From Coprococcus sp. (lineage in GTDB: Bacteria; Bacillota; Clostridia; Lachnospirales; Lachnospiraceae), in the NCBI GenBank assembly GCA_022793995.1, contig JAAWDY010000062.1, positions 1 to 57,663 of the forward strand: a DNA stretch of 57,663 nt, read 5' to 3'. The position numbers and the translations under genes are program-made. Below the pieces are notes generated by a model. That model had not been told where the DNA came from. It did no database searches and was given only the letters and a program-made list of their open reading frames with translations. Of the stretch, positions 1 to 8,645 are shown in pieces. How positions within the stretch are numbered: the stretch's first letter is position 1; each line of letters opens with the position of its first letter.

Positions 1-127
1 GCCCGTGGGTAGGGACCAGCGGCGGCCTAGAGCGGCACAGCGAAACAGCGCGAGGCGAAAGCCCGTGGGTAGGGACCAGCGGCGGCCTAGAGCGGCACAG
101 CGAAACAGTGCGAGGCGAAAGCCCGTG
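1..127. repeat. 60-bp tandem direct repeat, two copies plus 7 bp
   Basis: Positions 1-60 and 61-120 match at 59 of 60 bases (one C/T difference near the end of the unit), and the first 7 bases of a third unit follow at 121-127. The array ends 13 bp before the ATG at 141 and may begin left of the window. The unit is GC-rich. An open frame crosses it, but only because of its composition. Confidence 0.9.
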
Positions 128-140
128 AACGAGGGACAAT

Positions 141-1673
141 ATGAAAACGCAGATATACAAAATAGATCGAAATCGAATAGACATGGATATCATCGAACAG
201 GCCGGCGAGATATTGAAAAACGGCGGCCTAGTTGCATTTCCGACAGAGACAGTCTATGGGCTGGGGGCGAATGCGTTAGATGAAAGGGCGGCGGAGAAGA
301 CATATGCCGCCAAAGGGCGTCCGTCGGATAACCCGTTGATCGTGCATATCGCGAGGCTTGAAGAGCTGGACGGGATTGCCGCCGATATTCCGATTGCGGC
401 AAAGACGCTGGCGGATAATTTCTGGCCGGGTCCGCTTACGATGATTTTCCGTAAAAGTGAAAAGGTTCCATACAAAACGACCGGCGGGCTTGATACGGTC
501 GCTGTCAGAATGCCGGAGGATGAGATCGCCAGAGAACTGATCCTGGCAGGCGGCGGCTATATCTCGGCGCCGAGCGCCAATGCGTCGGGAAGGCCAAGTC
601 CTACGGCTGCAAAACATGTGGAGACAGATTTGGACGGTAAGATTGACATGATCCTGGACGGCGGCAGTGTGGATATTGGAGTGGAGTCAACGATCTTGGA
701 TATGACTGTGGTTCCTCCCATGATCCTGCGCCCCGGGGCAGTGACTCGGGAAATGCTGGAGCTGGTGCTTCCGGAGGTGGCGGTGGACGAGACCCTTCTT
801 ACGGACGACAGCGCTTGTCCACCGAAAGCGCCGGGAATGAAGTATCGGCATTATGCGCCGAAGGCAGAACTGATTATCGTGGAGGGCAGGCCAGGGGAAG
901 CGGTAAAGGCCATCCGGCAGATCGCATATGAGCAAAGGCGTCTTGGATATCAGATCGGCATCATTGCTACGAGTGAAACGATTGATCTATATACCACAGG
1001 AATCATAAAGAATATTGGCCCGAGAGAGAATGAAAAAGCAGTGGCGCGGAGTCTTTACAAGATCCTTAGGGAATTTGACGAAGAAGATGTCCAGTACATT
1101 TACAGCGAGGCGTTTCCCCAGTCAGGGATTGGGACCGCGCTTATGAACCGTTTGGGGAAGGCGGCAGGACACCATATTATCCGGGCGGAGGATATTACCT
1201 GCCTTCAGAAATACAGGCAGATTGTGTTTGTCAGCAACAGCGACAACTGCCGGGCGCCTATTGCGGCGGCGCTTATGAGGAAACAGCCTCTTCTCCAGGA
1301 GTATCGGATTGTTTCACGCGGGATAGTGGTTTTGTTTCCTGAGCCGTTAAATCCACGGGCGGAGGAACTGATGAAGAGACATAATATCGCGTGGGACGGC
1401 TATGAAACGATCGCATTTCCAGAGGGACTTTCCGGGGAGGACACGCTTGTGCTTACGATGCAGGAATCACAGAAGAGTAAGATACAGAGCGATTTTCCGG
1501 AGTTTACCGATGTCTGTACATTGCCGGAGTATGTAGGAGGAGGGGAGGAGATTCCCTCGGTTTACGGGCAGACGGAAGAGCAGTATGAGCATATGTATGA
1601 GTTGCTTTTGTCCTATGTGACACGGGTCGCGCAGCGGCTAAATGAAGAGGCAAAAAACCCAAATCAGCTTTAA
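141..1673 (+). CDS. ywlC: Sua5/YwlC L-threonylcarbamoyladenylate synthase fused to a degenerate LMW-phosphatase-like domain
   Basis: Seen: 510 residues. The first ~345 are a full Sua5 protein: a YrdC-like domain with KGRPSDNPLIVHI near residue 60 and SAPSANASGRPSPT near 150, the PGMKYRHYAPKAEL linker and a SUA5 C-terminal domain. Known: this family makes threonylcarbamoyl-AMP from threonine, bicarbonate and ATP for t6A37 on tRNAs reading ANN codons. Residues ~360-500 resemble low-molecular-weight Tyr/Arg phosphatases (YwlE type), but the active loop reads VSNSDNCR, with Ser365 at the nucleophilic Cys position, and the usual DPFG acid loop reads SVYG near 473. The added domain is therefore inferred to be catalytically dead. 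In Bacillus ywlC and ywlE are separate neighbouring genes. The start follows a GAGGGA site. Confidence 0.9.
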   Translation: MKTQIYKIDRNRIDMDIIEQAGEILKNGGLVAFPTETVYGLGANALDERAAEKTYAAKGRPSDNPLIVHIARLEELDGIAADIPIAAKTLADNFWPGPLTMIFRKSEKVPYKTTGGLDTVAVRMPEDEIARELILAGGGYISAPSANASGRPSPTAAKHVETDLDGKIDMILDGGSVDIGVESTILDMTVVPPMILRPGAVTREMLELVLPEVAVDETLLTDDSACPPKAPGMKYRHYAPKAELIIVEGRPGEAVKAIRQIAYEQRRLGYQIGIIATSETIDLYTTGIIKNIGPRENEKAVARSLYKILREFDEEDVQYIYSEAFPQSGIGTALMNRLGKAAGHHIIRAEDITCLQKYRQIVFVSNSDNCRAPIAAALMRKQPLLQEYRIVSRGIVVLFPEPLNPRAEELMKRHNIAWDGYETIAFPEGLSGEDTLVLTMQESQKSKIQSDFPEFTDVCTLPEYVGGGEEIPSVYGQTEEQYEHMYELLLSYVTRVAQRLNEEAKNPNQL

Positions 1674-1706
1674 CGGATGGAATGATTTTACAGGAGGAAG
1701 AAATCA

Positions 1707-2192
1707 ATGGGTGGGAAAAGGCAGGATTATATTACCTGGGACGAGTATTTTATGGGGGTTGCGCTGCTGTCGGGGAAAAGATCCAAGGACCCGAATACGC
1801 AGGTGGGATGTTGCATTGTGAGCGCGGATAATAAGATTTTATCCATGGGATATAACGGGCTGCCGAGAGGCTGCCCGGACGATGAATTTCCCTGGGACAG
1901 GGAAGGGGAGCCGCTTGAGACAAAGTATGTGTACACCGTACACAGTGAATTGAACGCGATCTTGAATTATGGAGGCGGGAGCCTTGCAGGCGCTAAGCTG
2001 TATGTATCGCTGTTTCCCTGCAATGAGTGTGCGAAGGCGATCATCCAGTGCGGAATCAAGGAAGTGATTTATGACAGCGACAAATATGCGGATACCCATT
2101 CGGTAAAAGCGTCAAGGCTGATGTTTGGGAGGGCCGGCGTTGCGTGCCGCAGGTATAAGCGGTCGGGGAGGGAGATCGTGATCGGGGTTTAG
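1707..2192 (+). CDS. comEB: dCMP deaminase (ComEB-like)
   Basis: 161 residues of the cytidine/deoxycytidylate deaminase fold. The zinc and catalytic motifs are visible: HSELNA (H-x-E, with Glu as proton shuttle) and PCNECAKAI (P-C-x-x-C). A conserved SKDPNTQVGCCIV segment lies near the N terminus. Known role: converts dCMP to dUMP for dTTP synthesis. The start is supported by AGGAGGAAG 8 bases upstream. It lies 34 bp after the Sua5 gene and is probably cotranscribed with it. The name comEB reflects homology to the Bacillus gene and does not by itself imply a competence role. Confidence 0.88.
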   Translation: MGGKRQDYITWDEYFMGVALLSGKRSKDPNTQVGCCIVSADNKILSMGYNGLPRGCPDDEFPWDREGEPLETKYVYTVHSELNAILNYGGGSLAGAKLYVSLFPCNECAKAIIQCGIKEVIYDSDKYADTHSVKASRLMFGRAGVACRRYKRSGREIVIGV

Positions 2193-2228
2193 CGAAGTCT
2201 GCATCAGGCTATATCCATGTGGCATTTT

Positions 2229-2257
2229 TTGACCTTCACAACATATAATAGTATAAA
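2229..2257 (+). promoter_or_regulatory. sigma-A-type promoter for bofA-like gene
   Basis: TTGACC at 2229-2234, a 17-bp spacer and TATAAA at 2252-2257, 34 bp before the bofA-like start. Confidence 0.6.
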
Positions 2258-2290
2258 GGTTAGTCCGCACTCGGAAAGGATATCGGTCAG

Positions 2291-2500
2291 ATGGATAAAA
2301 AAAGGCCTCCGTTTTTGGTTAATTTTGTTGTACGCGCTATTGTTGGCATGGGAATCATATTTTTTGTAAATCAATTTCTTGACTACAGGAATATTCCTGT
2401 TTCTGTAGGTCTTAATATTATTTCATTTTTAACGACAGGCACGCTGGGGGTTCCGGGAGTGTGCCTGCTTTATGGTGTTATGTTTTATCAGCTTATGTAA
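2291..2500 (+). CDS. bofA: BofA-family membrane protein
   Basis: 69 residues with two hydrophobic segments (about 8-26 and 37-66) and the family's C-terminal pattern TTGTLGVPGVCLLYG. Known in Bacillus: BofA holds the SpoIVFB protease inactive in the mother cell during sporulation and so delays processing of pro-sigma-K. The length is near the family norm (about 80). It has its own sigma-A-like promoter, so expression may not be confined to sporulation. The start follows GGAAAGG, 14 bp upstream. Residue-level similarity is modest because the protein is small. Confidence 0.75.
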   Translation: MDKKRPPFLVNFVVRAIVGMGIIFFVNQFLDYRNIPVSVGLNIISFLTTGTLGVPGVCLLYGVMFYQLM

Positions 2501-2536
2501 GTGTTACCCAAAACTAAATTTTTTGCTGAAAATCTA

Positions 2537-2565
2537 TAGACAGAAAATTTTTTTGATACTATAAT
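2537..2565 (+). promoter_or_regulatory. sigma-A-type promoter of the Tad pilus operon
   Basis: TAGACA at 2537-2542, a 17-bp spacer and a perfect TATAAT at 2560-2565. The leader to the first gene is about 190 nt and includes a 7-bp palindrome, GGATGTCAGACATCC, near 2653 and a duplicated AAGGCGTT near 2703 and 2719. No riboswitch class was recognised in it. Confidence 0.72.
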
Positions 2566-2777
2566 ACATTCTACAAGAAAGATGTTGTGAGAGTTATCAA
2601 TCAAGAACATATTTACAGTGCTTGTATCCTGCAGGCTTCTGTATCATTAGGGATGTCAGACATCCTTCATTGCCAATTCGGCAGATGATTCAAAAAAGTA
2701 GTAAGGCGTTATATTTCAAGGCGTTTTAAGACGTCGGAAAGGAGTAGGAATAGGGTATTAATAGTAACGGCGAAATA

Positions 2778-3767
2778 TTGATTTGTGACCCGGAAGATGC
2801 GTATGCAAAAAGGCTCGCGGAGCTTTTGCTCATGAGAAAGGAGATTTCCGCAGGGGTCAGGATTTGTTCTTCTCCTACAATGGTGGACAAACTGATAGAG
2901 GCAGGTCAGATTCAGGTTTTGTTGGTCAGTGAGGACATCCCGTACGAGGAGCGCAGGCAGATTCGGGTTAAGAAACAGATCGTTTTAACCAGGCAGCATT
3001 GTACGGACCTGGGAACAGAAGAACAAGAACTTAGAAAATATCAGCCGGCGGACCGCCTGGCGGCAGGAATCCTACAGGTATGCCAGGACGACCCTCTTCC
3101 GACATCGTATATAAAAGGAAGGACGGGAAGAAAGGGAAGGATTCTGGGGGTATATTCCCCGATCCACCGTATTGGGAGGACGACCCTGGCGCTAAAGCTG
3201 GGCAGGATGTTTGCGCAGTGGGAGAATGTACTGTATCTGAATCTGGAAGCGTATGCAGGGATCGGAGGATATTTTCAAGACAAAGGTGAGCAGGATTTGT
3301 CCCATCTTTTGTACTATGCAAGGCAGGACAACAGTGATATCAGTGTGCGGATATCCACGATCGTCCGGCAGATGGGAAGCCTGGATTATGTCCCGCCTAT
3401 GAAAGTATGGACGGATCTTAAGACTGTTGAAGCCAAGGAATGGGAGCTCTTTTTTAAACGCTTGGCTAGGCAGAGTGTCTACGAGACGATCATCCTCGAT
3501 ATCGGGGATGTGGTATCTGATCTTTTTGCAGTTCTAAAGCTGTGCGATTGGATATTGTTCCCTTATACAGGGGATGTGTATGCGAAGGCGAAGATGGCGC
3601 AGTACCAGTATATGCTCAAAGTCCTTCGGTTGCAGAAGCTGGATGTGCGTACCATTTATATTAACATGGATAAGCCCGCCAGACAGGCGGCGCGGGACGC
3701 GGCGGACGAACTAAGGAAGCGGACCGGAAAGGGGAGAAGACATGCTGAGGGCGGAACAGCTTCATGA
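2778..3767 (+). CDS. tadZ: TadZ/CpaE-like pilus assembly ATPase
   Basis: About 329 residues. An N-terminal receiver-like domain (ILICDPEDAYAKRL at its start) precedes a MinD/ParA-like P-loop domain from about residue 115. The P-loop reads YSPIHRIGRTTLA, with Arg where the Walker A Lys is expected, and IILDIGD is the Walker B region. Known: TadZ proteins localise Tad machinery at the pole, and clostridial members are atypical ATPases. The TTG at 2778 lies 33 nt from the only good ribosome site (AAAGGAG, 2738-2744). The frame is open back to 2754 with no ATG, GTG or other TTG, so translation may begin at the ATT at 2757. The end overlaps tadA by 26 bp. Confidence 0.82.
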   Translation: MICDPEDAYAKRLAELLLMRKEISAGVRICSSPTMVDKLIEAGQIQVLLVSEDIPYEERRQIRVKKQIVLTRQHCTDLGTEEQELRKYQPADRLAAGILQVCQDDPLPTSYIKGRTGRKGRILGVYSPIHRIGRTTLALKLGRMFAQWENVLYLNLEAYAGIGGYFQDKGEQDLSHLLYYARQDNSDISVRISTIVRQMGSLDYVPPMKVWTDLKTVEAKEWELFFKRLARQSVYETIILDIGDVVSDLFAVLKLCDWILFPYTGDVYAKAKMAQYQYMLKVLRLQKLDVRTIYINMDKPARQAARDAADELRKRTGKGRRHAEGGTAS

Positions 3768-4944
3768 GCAGGTATTATCCCGCATGGATATGTCGCAGGA
3801 GGCGTCAGATGAAGAACTCTTGGAACTGATCCACCAGGTATTGGAAGATTATTCCCGGAAGGAATTTATACCGCTCCAGGAGAAGGCTGAGCTGGGAAAA
3901 GAGCTGTTCAATGCATTCCGGAAACTGGATATTCTGCAGGAATTGATTGAGGACGAGACGATAACCGAGATCATGATTAACGGGACGCAGAATATTTTTA
4001 TTGAACGCGGAGGAAGGATTCTGTGTTCGGATAAGAAGTTTATTTCCCGGGGAAGGCTGGAAGATGTGGTGCAGCAGATTGTAGCAGACTGCAATCGAAT
4101 CGTTAATGAGGCGTCTCCGATCGTGGACGCAAGGCTGAGAGACGGTTCCAGAGTGAACGTCGTCCTTCCGCCGGCAGCGATTAACGGACCGATCGTTACG
4201 ATCCGGAAGTTCCCATCCAGAAGGATTACTATGAAGCAGCTTTTACGGCTGGAGGCGATCAGCCGGGAGGCCGCGGATTTTCTGATCCGGTTGGTAAGGG
4301 CGGGGTATAACATTTTTATAAGCGGTGGAACTGGCTCCGGGAAGACCACGTTCCTGAATGTGCTGTCGGATTATATCCCGAAAGAGCAAAGGGTGATTAC
4401 GATTGAGGACAATGCGGAGCTGCAGATTAGCGAGCTGCCGAATCTGGTGCGCCTGGAAGCGCGGAACGCCAATGTCGAGGGAAGCGGAGAGATCAGTATC
4501 CGGGATTTGATCCGTACGGCTCTTCGTATGAGGCCGGACCGGATCATCGTCGGGGAGGTCAGAGGGCGGGAGGCCGTGGATATGCTTCAGGCGTTCAATA
4601 CAGGGCATGACGGCTCTATGAGTACAGGACATGCTAACAGTCCCAGGGATATGCTGAGCAGGCTGGAGACAATGGTGCTGATGGGAATGGAGATCCCTCT
4701 CCCTGCCGTACAGCGGCAGATCGCGGCAGGCGTGGATATTCTGGTACATCTTGGACGTCTTAGGGACAAGAGCAGAAAAGTGTTGGAGATTATGGAGGTA
4801 CTTGGTTGTGAGAAAGATGAGATTAAGCTGCAGCCGTTATTTACCTTTCACGAAAAGGGAACGGAAGGCGGAAAAGTCAAAGGGGAGTGGGTGAAGTGCA
4901 CGCCTCTTGCAAGGACAGAAAAGCTTGTGGCTTCGGGGTATTAG
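3742..4944 (+). CDS. tadA: TadA/CpaF-type secretion ATPase
   Basis: 400 residues of the type II/IV secretion ATPase family. Walker A GGTGSGKTTFLN is near residue 194, ITIEDNAEL (Asp box) near 215, GEVRGREA (Walker B region) near 272 and a GHDGSMSTGHAN His box near 287. Known: the cytoplasmic hexameric motor that powers Tad pilus assembly at the inner face of the membrane. The start is preceded by AAGGGGAG and overlaps the end of tadZ, pointing to coupled translation. Its own last 38 bp overlap tadB. Confidence 0.93.
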   Translation: MLRAEQLHEQVLSRMDMSQEASDEELLELIHQVLEDYSRKEFIPLQEKAELGKELFNAFRKLDILQELIEDETITEIMINGTQNIFIERGGRILCSDKKFISRGRLEDVVQQIVADCNRIVNEASPIVDARLRDGSRVNVVLPPAAINGPIVTIRKFPSRRITMKQLLRLEAISREAADFLIRLVRAGYNIFISGGTGSGKTTFLNVLSDYIPKEQRVITIEDNAELQISELPNLVRLEARNANVEGSGEISIRDLIRTALRMRPDRIIVGEVRGREAVDMLQAFNTGHDGSMSTGHANSPRDMLSRLETMVLMGMEIPLPAVQRQIAAGVDILVHLGRLRDKSRKVLEIMEVLGCEKDEIKLQPLFTFHEKGTEGGKVKGEWVKCTPLARTEKLVASGY

Positions 4945-5656
4945 CAAAAAGGAGTACGCTGCGGCCGCGGCGAAAAGCGTGATGATAACGGCGGCGATCG
5001 CATTCCTGTTCTATCGGAGTCTATGGGCCGTCGCAGTGATTTCGCCGCTTGGAGTCCTGTATTTCCGCCGGTGCGTGGAAAGCGCGGTCAGAAAAAAGCA
5101 GCAGGAATTTGGGAGGCAGTTTCAGGACGCGTTACAGTCATTGGCGGCACAACTGAATATAGGATATTCGATGGAGAATGCTGTGAAGGAAGTACAACGC
5201 GACTTGCAGACCATGTACAGAAAGGACTGCGTGATCGTGAAGGAATTTACTTATATGGTGAGACAGATGAACGTGAATGTGACAGCGGAACAGTCATGGC
5301 GGGAGTTTGCAGCCCGGCTTAAGCTTGCGGAAGTGGACGGGTTTGTGACGGTCTTTATTCTGGCAAAGCGCAGCGGCGGAGACAGTATCGCTATCATCAA
5401 GAATGCCGTCCGGCAGATGGGTGATAAGGCGGATGTAAAGCGGGAAATAGAGACGGTGATCGCGGCAAAGAAACTGGAATTCCAGGTAATGGCAGGAATA
5501 CCTTTTGGAATCATCGCCTATATGCATGTAAGTTTCCCTGAGTTTATGGACGCCCTTTATGGGAACCTTGTGGGGGTCTGTTTTATGAGCGGGTGTCTTG
5601 CGATGTACTTGGGGGCATGGAAACTTGGCAGTAGGATTGTGGAGATTGAGGTGTGA
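4907..5656 (+). CDS. tadB: TadB-like pilus assembly membrane protein
   Basis: 249 residues with a T2SSF domain. Membrane segments lie at about 20-45 and at 198-245. The conserved core includes FQDALQSLAAQLNIGYSMENA. The start is a TTG inside the end of tadA; it keeps the conserved SKKEY segment just before the first membrane span. A later GTG at 4979 would remove that segment, so the TTG is preferred. Known role: inner-membrane platform partner of TadC, contacting the TadA motor. Confidence 0.87.
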   Translation: MQGQKSLWLRGISKKEYAAAAAKSVMITAAIAFLFYRSLWAVAVISPLGVLYFRRCVESAVRKKQQEFGRQFQDALQSLAAQLNIGYSMENAVKEVQRDLQTMYRKDCVIVKEFTYMVRQMNVNVTAEQSWREFAARLKLAEVDGFVTVFILAKRSGGDSIAIIKNAVRQMGDKADVKREIETVIAAKKLEFQVMAGIPFGIIAYMHVSFPEFMDALYGNLVGVCFMSGCLAMYLGAWKLGSRIVEIEV

Positions 5657-5659
5657 TCT

Positions 5660-6973
5660 ATGTTGATTTGTGCGGGAATGTACCTGGCGCTTGCTGCGGC
5701 TGCCTGGCTTATAAGAAGGAAAAAGCTCTCCCTCCATCCGCATGAGGAGCTTGTCAGAAAGATTTTTTTGCTCCTGTTTCTGGTTACGACGACCGCCGTT
5801 ATAGTGGAAGCGGCTGGAAGGATGGATAGCAAAAAGAGTGGAAGTCTCCGCCTTGAGCGGTCCGATTACGGAGGTTCCCGAAAGGAAGAACAGGTTGAGA
5901 TGCAGATCGAAGGGGAGGATACAGAGGATGTTGCAATCCAGGTTTTCCCGAGGATCTACGGTACGGAGGAAGTAGAAAAACTTAAGAAACAGGCGATGAC
6001 TGATCTAGAGAAAGTGATCCTGGGGGATAACGAATCCGCGGACTACGTAGAGAAGGATCTATATCTTCCAGACAAGCTGGAGGGATATCCGTTTTCCATT
6101 TTGTGGGAGCTTGGCCGATATGACGTTGTGGATATGACTGGACGGTTGAATCAAGAAGCAATCATGGAGGAGGATCCGAATGGAGAAGGGATACTGGTAT
6201 TAGTGACTGGAATCTTGCGCTATGAAGGCATAGAGTCGGCCTTTCAAACGACAGTGAGAGTATTTGCAGGGGAGAAAGAAGAAGAGGGGATTCGAGGAAA
6301 AGTGCTGCGTATGGTGAGCGCTTTGGAAGAGGAGTCCCGGGAAGATAGGTTTATCGAACTTCCGGTGTCCGTGGACGGAAAGAGCGTCCGATGGAGACGG
6401 AGCCAGGCGGGAAAAGCCATGCCGATCCTGCTCCTTGGAATGATAGGGAGCGTTCTTCTAATCTGCCTGGAGAAAGAGAAAAAAAGCAGGGAGAGGAAGG
6501 ACAGAAACGAACAGATGCTTCTGGATTATCCGGAGATCATCAGTCAGTTCACAATGCTGATGGGGGCAGGAATGACATCGAAAAACGTGTGGAAGAAGAT
6601 TGCCGTAGATTATCAAGAGAAAAAGAAAGAAACGGGACGTGAAAGGGCGGCATATGAGGAGATTTTGGCAGTGTATGTAGAATTGAAGAGCGGCGTTCCT
6701 GAGGCAGAGTGCTACGAGCGGTTTGCAAGAAGGTGCGGGCTTGTACCTTACATGAAGCTGGGAGTTTTATTGGCCCAGAACTTGAAAAAGGGAACAAAAG
6801 GGATTTCAGAGATGCTGCAGATGGAAGCGGTACAGGCGATGGAGGAACGGAAAAGCCGTGCCAAACGTTTGGGAGAGGAGGCAGGTACAAAGCTGCTGGC
6901 GCCTATGCTCCTGATGCTTATCATTGTTCTGACGATCGTGGTCGTGCCGGCGTTTCTTTCAATTCAGTTGTAG
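5660..6973 (+). CDS. tadC: TadC-like pilus assembly membrane protein with extra N-terminal region
   Basis: 437 residues. Two membrane segments near the N terminus (1-16, 34-50) are followed by a ~200-residue acidic region likely outside the membrane, a third segment near 254-271, then a T2SSF-like domain (LDYPEIISQFTMLMGAGMTS, AERYARRCG-like motif, RLGEEAGTKLLAPM) ending in a membrane helix. The T2SSF half matches TadC. The long acidic insertion is unlike proteobacterial TadC but fits larger clostridial versions. It lies 3 bp after tadB. Confidence 0.82.
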   Translation: MLICAGMYLALAAAAWLIRRKKLSLHPHEELVRKIFLLLFLVTTTAVIVEAAGRMDSKKSGSLRLERSDYGGSRKEEQVEMQIEGEDTEDVAIQVFPRIYGTEEVEKLKKQAMTDLEKVILGDNESADYVEKDLYLPDKLEGYPFSILWELGRYDVVDMTGRLNQEAIMEEDPNGEGILVLVTGILRYEGIESAFQTTVRVFAGEKEEEGIRGKVLRMVSALEEESREDRFIELPVSVDGKSVRWRRSQAGKAMPILLLGMIGSVLLICLEKEKKSRERKDRNEQMLLDYPEIISQFTMLMGAGMTSKNVWKKIAVDYQEKKKETGRERAAYEEILAVYVELKSGVPEAECYERFARRCGLVPYMKLGVLLAQNLKKGTKGISEMLQMEAVQAMEERKSRAKRLGEEAGTKLLAPMLLMLIIVLTIVVVPAFLSIQL

Positions 6974-6987
6974 CGGGAGGTGAGAGG

Positions 6988-7188
6988 ATGAAAAAGTTAA
7001 AACGTATGGGAGAAACAGGGTGGATACGTATTAAGTATGCCCTGCAGAATGAAGAGGGGATTTCAGTCATTGAACTGATCTTGGTATTGGTTGTGATTAT
7101 TGGTTTGGTTATTATTTTTAAGTCGCAGCTAACCAGTTTGGTGGAATCCATTTTTGAAAAGATAACGAGCGAGAGTTCGGGAATCTAA
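6988..7188 (+). CDS. flp: Flp-type pilin
   Basis: 66 residues. A short basic leader ends at NEEG, followed by ISVIELILVLVVIIGLVII, giving Gly at -1 and Glu at +5 as in type IV prepilins. The hydrophobic helix occupies most of the mature protein (about 40 residues). Inferred major pilin of this Tad locus, cut by the prepilin peptidase at 9545-9964. The start at 6988 follows GGGAGGTGAGAGG. The reading frame is open much further upstream, but that part lies inside tadC in another frame. Confidence 0.85.
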   Translation: MKKLKRMGETGWIRIKYALQNEEGISVIELILVLVVIIGLVIIFKSQLTSLVESIFEKITSESSGI

Positions 7189-7242
7189 AGTAACTTATAG
7201 GAGCGATAGAATATTTTATTTCAGAAATGTGAGTGTACAGAG

Positions 7243-8610
7243 ATGAAAAAAATGGTAAGCGGAGAGCTGACAGCGTTTCTCAGTCTTATATTCCTACTTC
7301 TTCTCGCCTTGGTGGGAGCCGCCCTGGAGAGCGCGTCCATTCAGGTGTTGAAGAATGAAAAAAGAGCGGATGCCGGAAGGGCGACAGAATCCGTGTTTGC
7401 GGAATATCAGAAGGAACTTTTGGAGAAATACGAGGTGTTTGCACTGGAGGGAACATACGAATCCGGAACCATGTCGGAAGATGCTGTTTTAAACCGACTG
7501 TCCTTTTATGGGGCAGAAAACATGCAGATCACGACAGAGGCGGTTAGGTATCTGACAGATGAGAATGGACGTCCATTCTATCATCAGGCAGTAGAGTATG
7601 AGAAGGAGAAGACAGGCGCGGCCGCGCTGGGCGATCTTACGGGAAATATTCCGTTGTGGCAAGACCAGGAACAACAGACGGAAGAATACGGAAAAGAGAA
7701 TACAGAGACGAGTGTAGAGCTGGAACAGATGCTTCAGGACGAAGAACAGGGTCTTTTGCAGGAGGATAATCCTCTGGAGACGGTTTCCCAGGTGCGCGCA
7801 GGCGGACTGCTTAATATCGTTTTGCCGGAGGGATTCAAGCTTTCACAGAAAACCACAGAACTCTCTGATACTGTATCGCACCGGAACTTAAGAAAAGGGT
7901 ATGGAAGCCTTAAGGCGCCGGAGGACAGCGGTGCGGACGCCATTTTTTTCAATCTGTATCTCGCAGATTCATTTGGAAATGCTGTGGACCAAAAAGAAGA
8001 TACTGCTTTTGCGTATGAAATGGAGTATCTGCTTTCAGGAAGGTCAAGCGATGCAGAAAACTTGGAGGAAAGTGTAAATAAGATCTGTATGATCCGGTGT
8101 GCGGCAAATTATGCATATCTTTTGACGGATACAACAAAACAGGCGGAGGCGGAAGTTTTAGCGGGAACGCTTTGCACGCTGCTCGCGGTACCCGGGATTA
8201 CTACCGTAGTAAAGCATGCGCTCCTTTTAGCTTGGGCGTACGGCGAGGCGGTCGTGGATGTTAGGACGCTGCTTGACGGCAAGAAGGTCCCTCTGGCAAA
8301 GACTGCCCAGACGTGGCAGATTTCTCTGACAGGTCTGATGAATCTAAAGGATGCTGCGTCGGTGCAGGAAGGAGCGGGAGCGGAGACGGGATTCTCATAT
8401 GGACAGTATCTTCAGGCGCTTCTGCTGATGAAAGGAAAAGAAGAGTTGTCTATGAGGGCGTTGGACCTTGTAGAACAGAACATGAAGACCGTATATGGAC
8501 AGACGTATTTTCAAGCAGATTACTGTCTAACGGGAGCCAGGTTCCATATGACCTGCCCTTTGAGACGGGAAGTGCGATACGAATTTACAACAGTTTATCA
8601 ATACCATTAG
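7243..8610 (+). CDS. DUF5702-like Tad-associated envelope protein
   Basis: 455 residues. The N terminus, MVSGELTAFLSLIFLLLLALVGAALESA, is pseudopilin-like and is followed by a long extracytoplasmic region with an acidic, Gln-rich stretch near residues 140-170. A hydrophobic patch near 315-335 (LCTLLAVPGITTVVKHALLLA) is typical of DUF5702 proteins found in Firmicute Tad loci. The function is unknown; from its position it may be a minor structural subunit. Family assignment is from recollection of the pattern. Confidence 0.7.
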   Translation: MKKMVSGELTAFLSLIFLLLLALVGAALESASIQVLKNEKRADAGRATESVFAEYQKELLEKYEVFALEGTYESGTMSEDAVLNRLSFYGAENMQITTEAVRYLTDENGRPFYHQAVEYEKEKTGAAALGDLTGNIPLWQDQEQQTEEYGKENTETSVELEQMLQDEEQGLLQEDNPLETVSQVRAGGLLNIVLPEGFKLSQKTTELSDTVSHRNLRKGYGSLKAPEDSGADAIFFNLYLADSFGNAVDQKEDTAFAYEMEYLLSGRSSDAENLEESVNKICMIRCAANYAYLLTDTTKQAEAEVLAGTLCTLLAVPGITTVVKHALLLAWAYGEAVVDVRTLLDGKKVPLAKTAQTWQISLTGLMNLKDAASVQEGAGAETGFSYGQYLQALLLMKGKEELSMRALDLVEQNMKTVYGQTYFQADYCLTGARFHMTCPLRREVRYEFTTVYQYH

Positions 8611-8645
8611 AAACAACAGAGGCAGCCCAAAGGAGGTGGATACAG

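Noticed and set aside
5..283. 92-residue open frame through the 60-bp repeats
   Set aside because: Its first half is the translated repeat and the rest overlaps the Sua5 gene in another frame; no ribosome site.
1707..2192. Competence role for the ComEB homolog
   Set aside because: No comEA or comEC is adjacent; the protein is simply a dCMP deaminase.
2566..2756. Cyclic di-GMP riboswitch in the Tad leader
   Set aside because: Attractive because a PilZ protein is encoded nearby, but the GEMM-I core elements are not visible in the leader.
6709..6987. Longer frame upstream of the Flp pilin
   Set aside because: It is inside tadC; GGGAGGTGAGAGG directly before 6988 and the short prepilin leader identify the true start.
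8313..8645. N-terminal extension of the TadE-like gene to 8313
   Set aside because: Overlaps the DUF5702 gene in another frame; the strong ribosome site at 8631-8638 fixes the start at 8646.
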